A stretch of DNA of 64,000 bases from NCBI RefSeq assembly GCF_000695685.1, contig NZ_JFFR01000033.1:359816-423815 (forward strand), in the 5' to 3' direction. Source of the DNA: Vibrio fortis. Lineage in GTDB: Bacteria; Pseudomonadota; Gammaproteobacteria; Enterobacterales; Vibrionaceae. Under the pieces are notes generated by a model, which did no database searches, was not told the DNA's origin, and worked only from the letters and a program-made list of their open reading frames with translations. Below, piece by piece: positions 61,998-64,000 of the stretch (the first letter of the stretch is position 1; the number at the start of each line of letters is the position of its first letter). A program made the translations under genes and the position numbers.

Positions 61998-62987
61998 CTA
62001 GTGAGCCAGCTTGGCGATGATTTTGCCAACCGTGCGCTGGTTTCTCATATCCGGCAGCGCGTGACCAATCTCTTCGAGAGTAATTACTTTGAGGTTAGGA
62101 ACGACTACGTCACCTGATTCAACCAAAGCATTAACGGCGTTGCCTGCGTCGACTAAAGTTTTCATGCCTTTAGCACCATTCACATGACCTGAGCCTAGGC
62201 TAAGTTGGTGGAAACTGAGACCTTTAAGGAAAGCATTGTCGTAGCGATCAGGTGCCACGACTTGCACTAACTCAACCATTTCGCCTTCATAAGCCAATAC
62301 ATCAGCAGCAAGTTTGTCGTTATCGCCACCGACGCAATCCAGCGCAATATCCACACCTTGGTCTTGAGTAATCTTCATCACTTCTGCAATGACATCTGAG
62401 TTGCGGTAATCAACGGTGTGAGTCGCACCAAGCTCACGAACCGGCGCATGATTGGCTTGTGAGCAAGTCGTAATAATGGTTTTTACACCAAGTGCTTTGG
62501 CAATTTGAATTGCAAAGCTGCCTACGCCACCTGAACCACCAGTGATGAGTAAGCTCTCTTTGTTGCTGGCATGCAGTTTATCCACCAAGGCCCGGTAGGC
62601 CGTCCACGCAGCGCATGGCAGAGAGGCGGCTATTTCTGGAGAGGTGTTTGGATGGGGAACCAAAGTGCGAGCGTCTTGAATGGCGAGTTCTGCAAAACCA
62701 CCATGAGCGCGTCGCATATTACCGTGATACAGCACCTTGTCACCCACCTGCCAATTTTCTACCTTGCTGCCGACTGCGATGATTTCACCTGAAACGTCTA
62801 AGCCACCAACAAATTGATCGTCCATATTTGGCACCATTCCATGCCAAAAGTTGATTTTTGCATCTACAGGGTTGAGTGCGACAGCCACAACTTTAACCAA
62901 GACATCAAATTCACTTTCCAAATTGGGTGTTGGGAGTTCTGACACTGAGAATGTATCACTCGATTTTTGGTAGGTAATTGCTTTCAT
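61998..62987 (-). CDS. Zinc-independent alcohol dehydrogenase/quinone oxidoreductase-like protein
   Basis: About 329 residues. ATG at 62987 with GAGGCG upstream gives MKAITYQKSSDTFSVSELP; the longer frame is not supported. A GroES-like N-terminal domain (VLVKVVAVALNPVDAKI) is followed by a Rossmann domain (ITGGSGGVGSFAIQIAKALG near 155). No zinc ligands typical of alcohol dehydrogenases. Resembles ZTA1/quinone-reductase proteins of the MDR family. Monocistronic. Confidence 0.84.
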   Translation of the reverse strand: MKAITYQKSSDTFSVSELPTPNLESEFDVLVKVVAVALNPVDAKINFWHGMVPNMDDQFVGGLDVSGEIIAVGSKVENWQVGDKVLYHGNMRRAHGGFAELAIQDARTLVPHPNTSPEIAASLPCAAWTAYRALVDKLHASNKESLLITGGSGGVGSFAIQIAKALGVKTIITTCSQANHAPVRELGATHTVDYRNSDVIAEVMKITQDQGVDIALDCVGGDNDKLAADVLAYEGEMVELVQVVAPDRYDNAFLKGLSFHQLSLGSGHVNGAKGMKTLVDAGNAVNALVESGDVVVPNLKVITLEEIGHALPDMRNQRTVGKIIAKLAH

Positions 62988-63235
62988 TATCGCCTCTATT
63001 CCATGATCTATTATCACTAGAATAGCGTGCATTTCATAAATTGATAATTATCGATTGTTTAGCCTACCATTACATTTTGTTATTAGGTTATAGGGAAGAT
63101 TCAGCCTAATTATTGGTCGTCTGTTAGTTATTTTTATTGGCAAAATTGAATCGTAAAAGTGTGCGCAGCGTTGATTATTGTGTCAGTACAAGCCTCTATA
63201 ATCGGCGAAAAGTTTTTGGTAAGTAGATAAAGAAC

Positions 63236-63796
63236 ATGAAAACAGAAAAACAGAAGATGTTGGCTGGTGAGCCTTACTTAGCATGGGATGAAGAGCTGTA
63301 CGCAGAACGAATCGAGTGTCGTAAGGTTCTACAAAAGCTCAACAATAGTATCCCAGACAGTGACGAGTGGCGTTCTGCCATTAACACCTTGATCCCTGAC
63401 TCTGAAGGCGCTTATTTAGAGCCACCATTCCGATGTGATTACGGCTCAAACATTAAGCTGGGTAAGAATTTCTACGCCAACTTTAACTGCGTCGTTTTAG
63501 ATGTAGCAGAAGTGACGATTGGCGACAATGTGCTGTTCGCCCCTAATGTACAAGTGCTTACCGCAGGTCACCCATTGGATGTGAAGAGCCGTGTTGATGA
63601 AGGCGTTGAGTTCGGTACGCCAATCTCGATTGGTGACAATGCTTGGATTGGTGCTGGTGTGATCATTTGCCCCGGCGTGAACATTGGCAAGAACAGTGTG
63701 ATCGGTGCGGGTAGTGTTGTGACCAAAGATATTCCAGACAATGTGGTCGCAGTCGGAAACCCATGTCGAGTTTTAAGAACAATTGATAACGATTAA
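63236..63796 (+). CDS. Sugar O-acetyltransferase (Maa/LacA type), second copy
   Basis: A 186-residue hexapeptide-repeat enzyme starting MKTEKQKMLAGEPYLAWDEE, with the catalytic His in VLTAGHPLD and a coenzyme region GDNAWIGAGVIICPGVNIGKNS. It is a paralogue of the gene at 43584 and acetylates a sugar such as maltose or galactoside. The start follows AAGTAGATAAAGAAC. Ended by a strong terminator. Confidence 0.9.
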   Translation: MKTEKQKMLAGEPYLAWDEELYAERIECRKVLQKLNNSIPDSDEWRSAINTLIPDSEGAYLEPPFRCDYGSNIKLGKNFYANFNCVVLDVAEVTIGDNVLFAPNVQVLTAGHPLDVKSRVDEGVEFGTPISIGDNAWIGAGVIICPGVNIGKNSVIGAGSVVTKDIPDNVVAVGNPCRVLRTIDND

Positions 63797-63814
63797 TAGC
63801 ACCATCAAATAGAC

Positions 63815-63848
63815 AAAGCCCGAACCTAGATTCGGGCTTTGTTTTTTC
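63815..63848 (+). terminator. Terminator after the acetyltransferase gene
   Basis: AAAGCCCGAA (63815-63824) pairs with TTCGGGCTTT (63831-63840) followed by a T-run. Confidence 0.93.
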
Positions 63849-63856
63849 TATTCTAG

Positions 63857-63912
63857 CTAGATGCTAGATGCTAGATGCTAGATGCTAGATGCTAGATGCT
63901 AGATGCTAGATG
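63857..63912. repeat. Heptamer tandem repeat, eight copies
   Basis: CTAGATG is repeated eight times without a mismatch, then breaks at TAGCGACTG. It lies between a terminator and an IS3-family end. The run is short, perfect and of a length not divisible by three, so it is likely to vary by slipped-strand pairing. Confidence 0.95.
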
Positions 63913-63922
63913 TAGCGACTGA

Positions 63923-64000
63923 TGTGGCCCCTAAAAAGTAGACACAGGGGTTTAGTTGATTAGCTCAAAATCCATGGGGCTCACTCCACCTAGAGTCCCA
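63923..64000. mobile_element. Edge of an IS3-family insertion sequence
   Basis: The sequence from TGTGGCCCCTAAAAAGTAGA at 63923 resembles the TG-starting terminal inverted repeat of IS3-family elements. The rest of the element lies beyond the window, with its transposase C-terminus on the minus strand at 63952-64000. Target duplication cannot be checked. Confidence 0.7.
63952..64000 (-). CDS. IS3-family transposase, C-terminal fragment
   Basis: Only the last 15 codons are visible, reading GTLGGVSPMDFELIN then TAA. The LGGVSPMDFE ending is typical of IS3-family integrase-core (OrfB) proteins. The remainder is outside the window. Confidence 0.7.
   Translation of the reverse strand, partial: GTLGGVSPMDFELIN

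Overview
The window looks like a chromosomal segment of a marine Vibrio, most likely a relative of the V. splendidus group and possibly the second chromosome. This is inferred from the gene content: a chromosomal Qnr pentapeptide protein very like QnrS, betIBA-choXWV with a CosR-like MarR gene, a puu/agu polyamine cluster, LruC and poly-Gly lipoprotein genes. No rRNA, tRNA, CRISPR array or prophage was seen. The window is almost wholly coding. It ends in a heptamer tandem repeat and the edge of an IS3-family element.

Layout. (1) 1-10916: polyamine and GABA catabolism. puuA and the start of an NhaC-type transporter read leftward; puuD-puuR-puuC-puuB-aguB-aguA-gabD-gabT read rightward to a strong terminator. 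Together they can take agmatine or putrescine through gamma-glutamyl intermediates and GABA to succinate. (2) 11191-13878: qnr, a small secreted protein of unknown function and a periplasmic amidohydrolase. (3) 14006-20279: a UTRA regulator divergent from a tight six-gene operon: binding protein, nucleotide-pyrophosphatase-fold hydrolase, two permeases, ATPase and HAD-IB phosphatase. It looks like uptake and cytoplasmic dephosphorylation of an unidentified organophosphate. (4) 20512-22642: an exported LruC/DUF4114 protein with a Gly-rich lipoprotein. (5) 22977-30842: betI-betB-betA-choX-choW-choV, glycine betaine synthesis from imported choline, followed by a MarR regulator. (6) 30937-35074: a GGDEF-EAL protein and an ABC1/UbiB-type kinase.

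(7) 35168-42352: a sugar-acid island with KDPG aldolase, KDG kinase and a PTS IIBC leftward, a mannonate-dehydratase-like enolase-superfamily enzyme and a frameshifted outer-membrane porin rightward, and a UTRA GntR regulator. (8) 42540-58318: ordinary single genes and small units, including a glutathione peroxidase, a maltose-type acetyltransferase, adenosine deaminase with a divergent LysR, an AraC/MFS pair, a TetR/oxidoreductase operon, an HDOD protein, Zur, a homocysteine methyltransferase, an SDR, MATE and EamA transporters, a VOC protein and a lipoprotein. (9) 58556-64000: an AhpD-like protein, a 6-phospho-beta-glucosidase with its LacI regulator and two clear operators, a quinone-oxidoreductase-like protein, a second acetyltransferase, the heptamer repeat and the IS end.

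The most interesting parts are the organophosphate operon with matching UTRA operators, the sugar-acid island whose PTS does not fit its enzymes and whose porin is broken, the near-QnrS chromosomal gene, and the LruC/lipoprotein pair. All functions are read from motifs and gene order; no database search was run.
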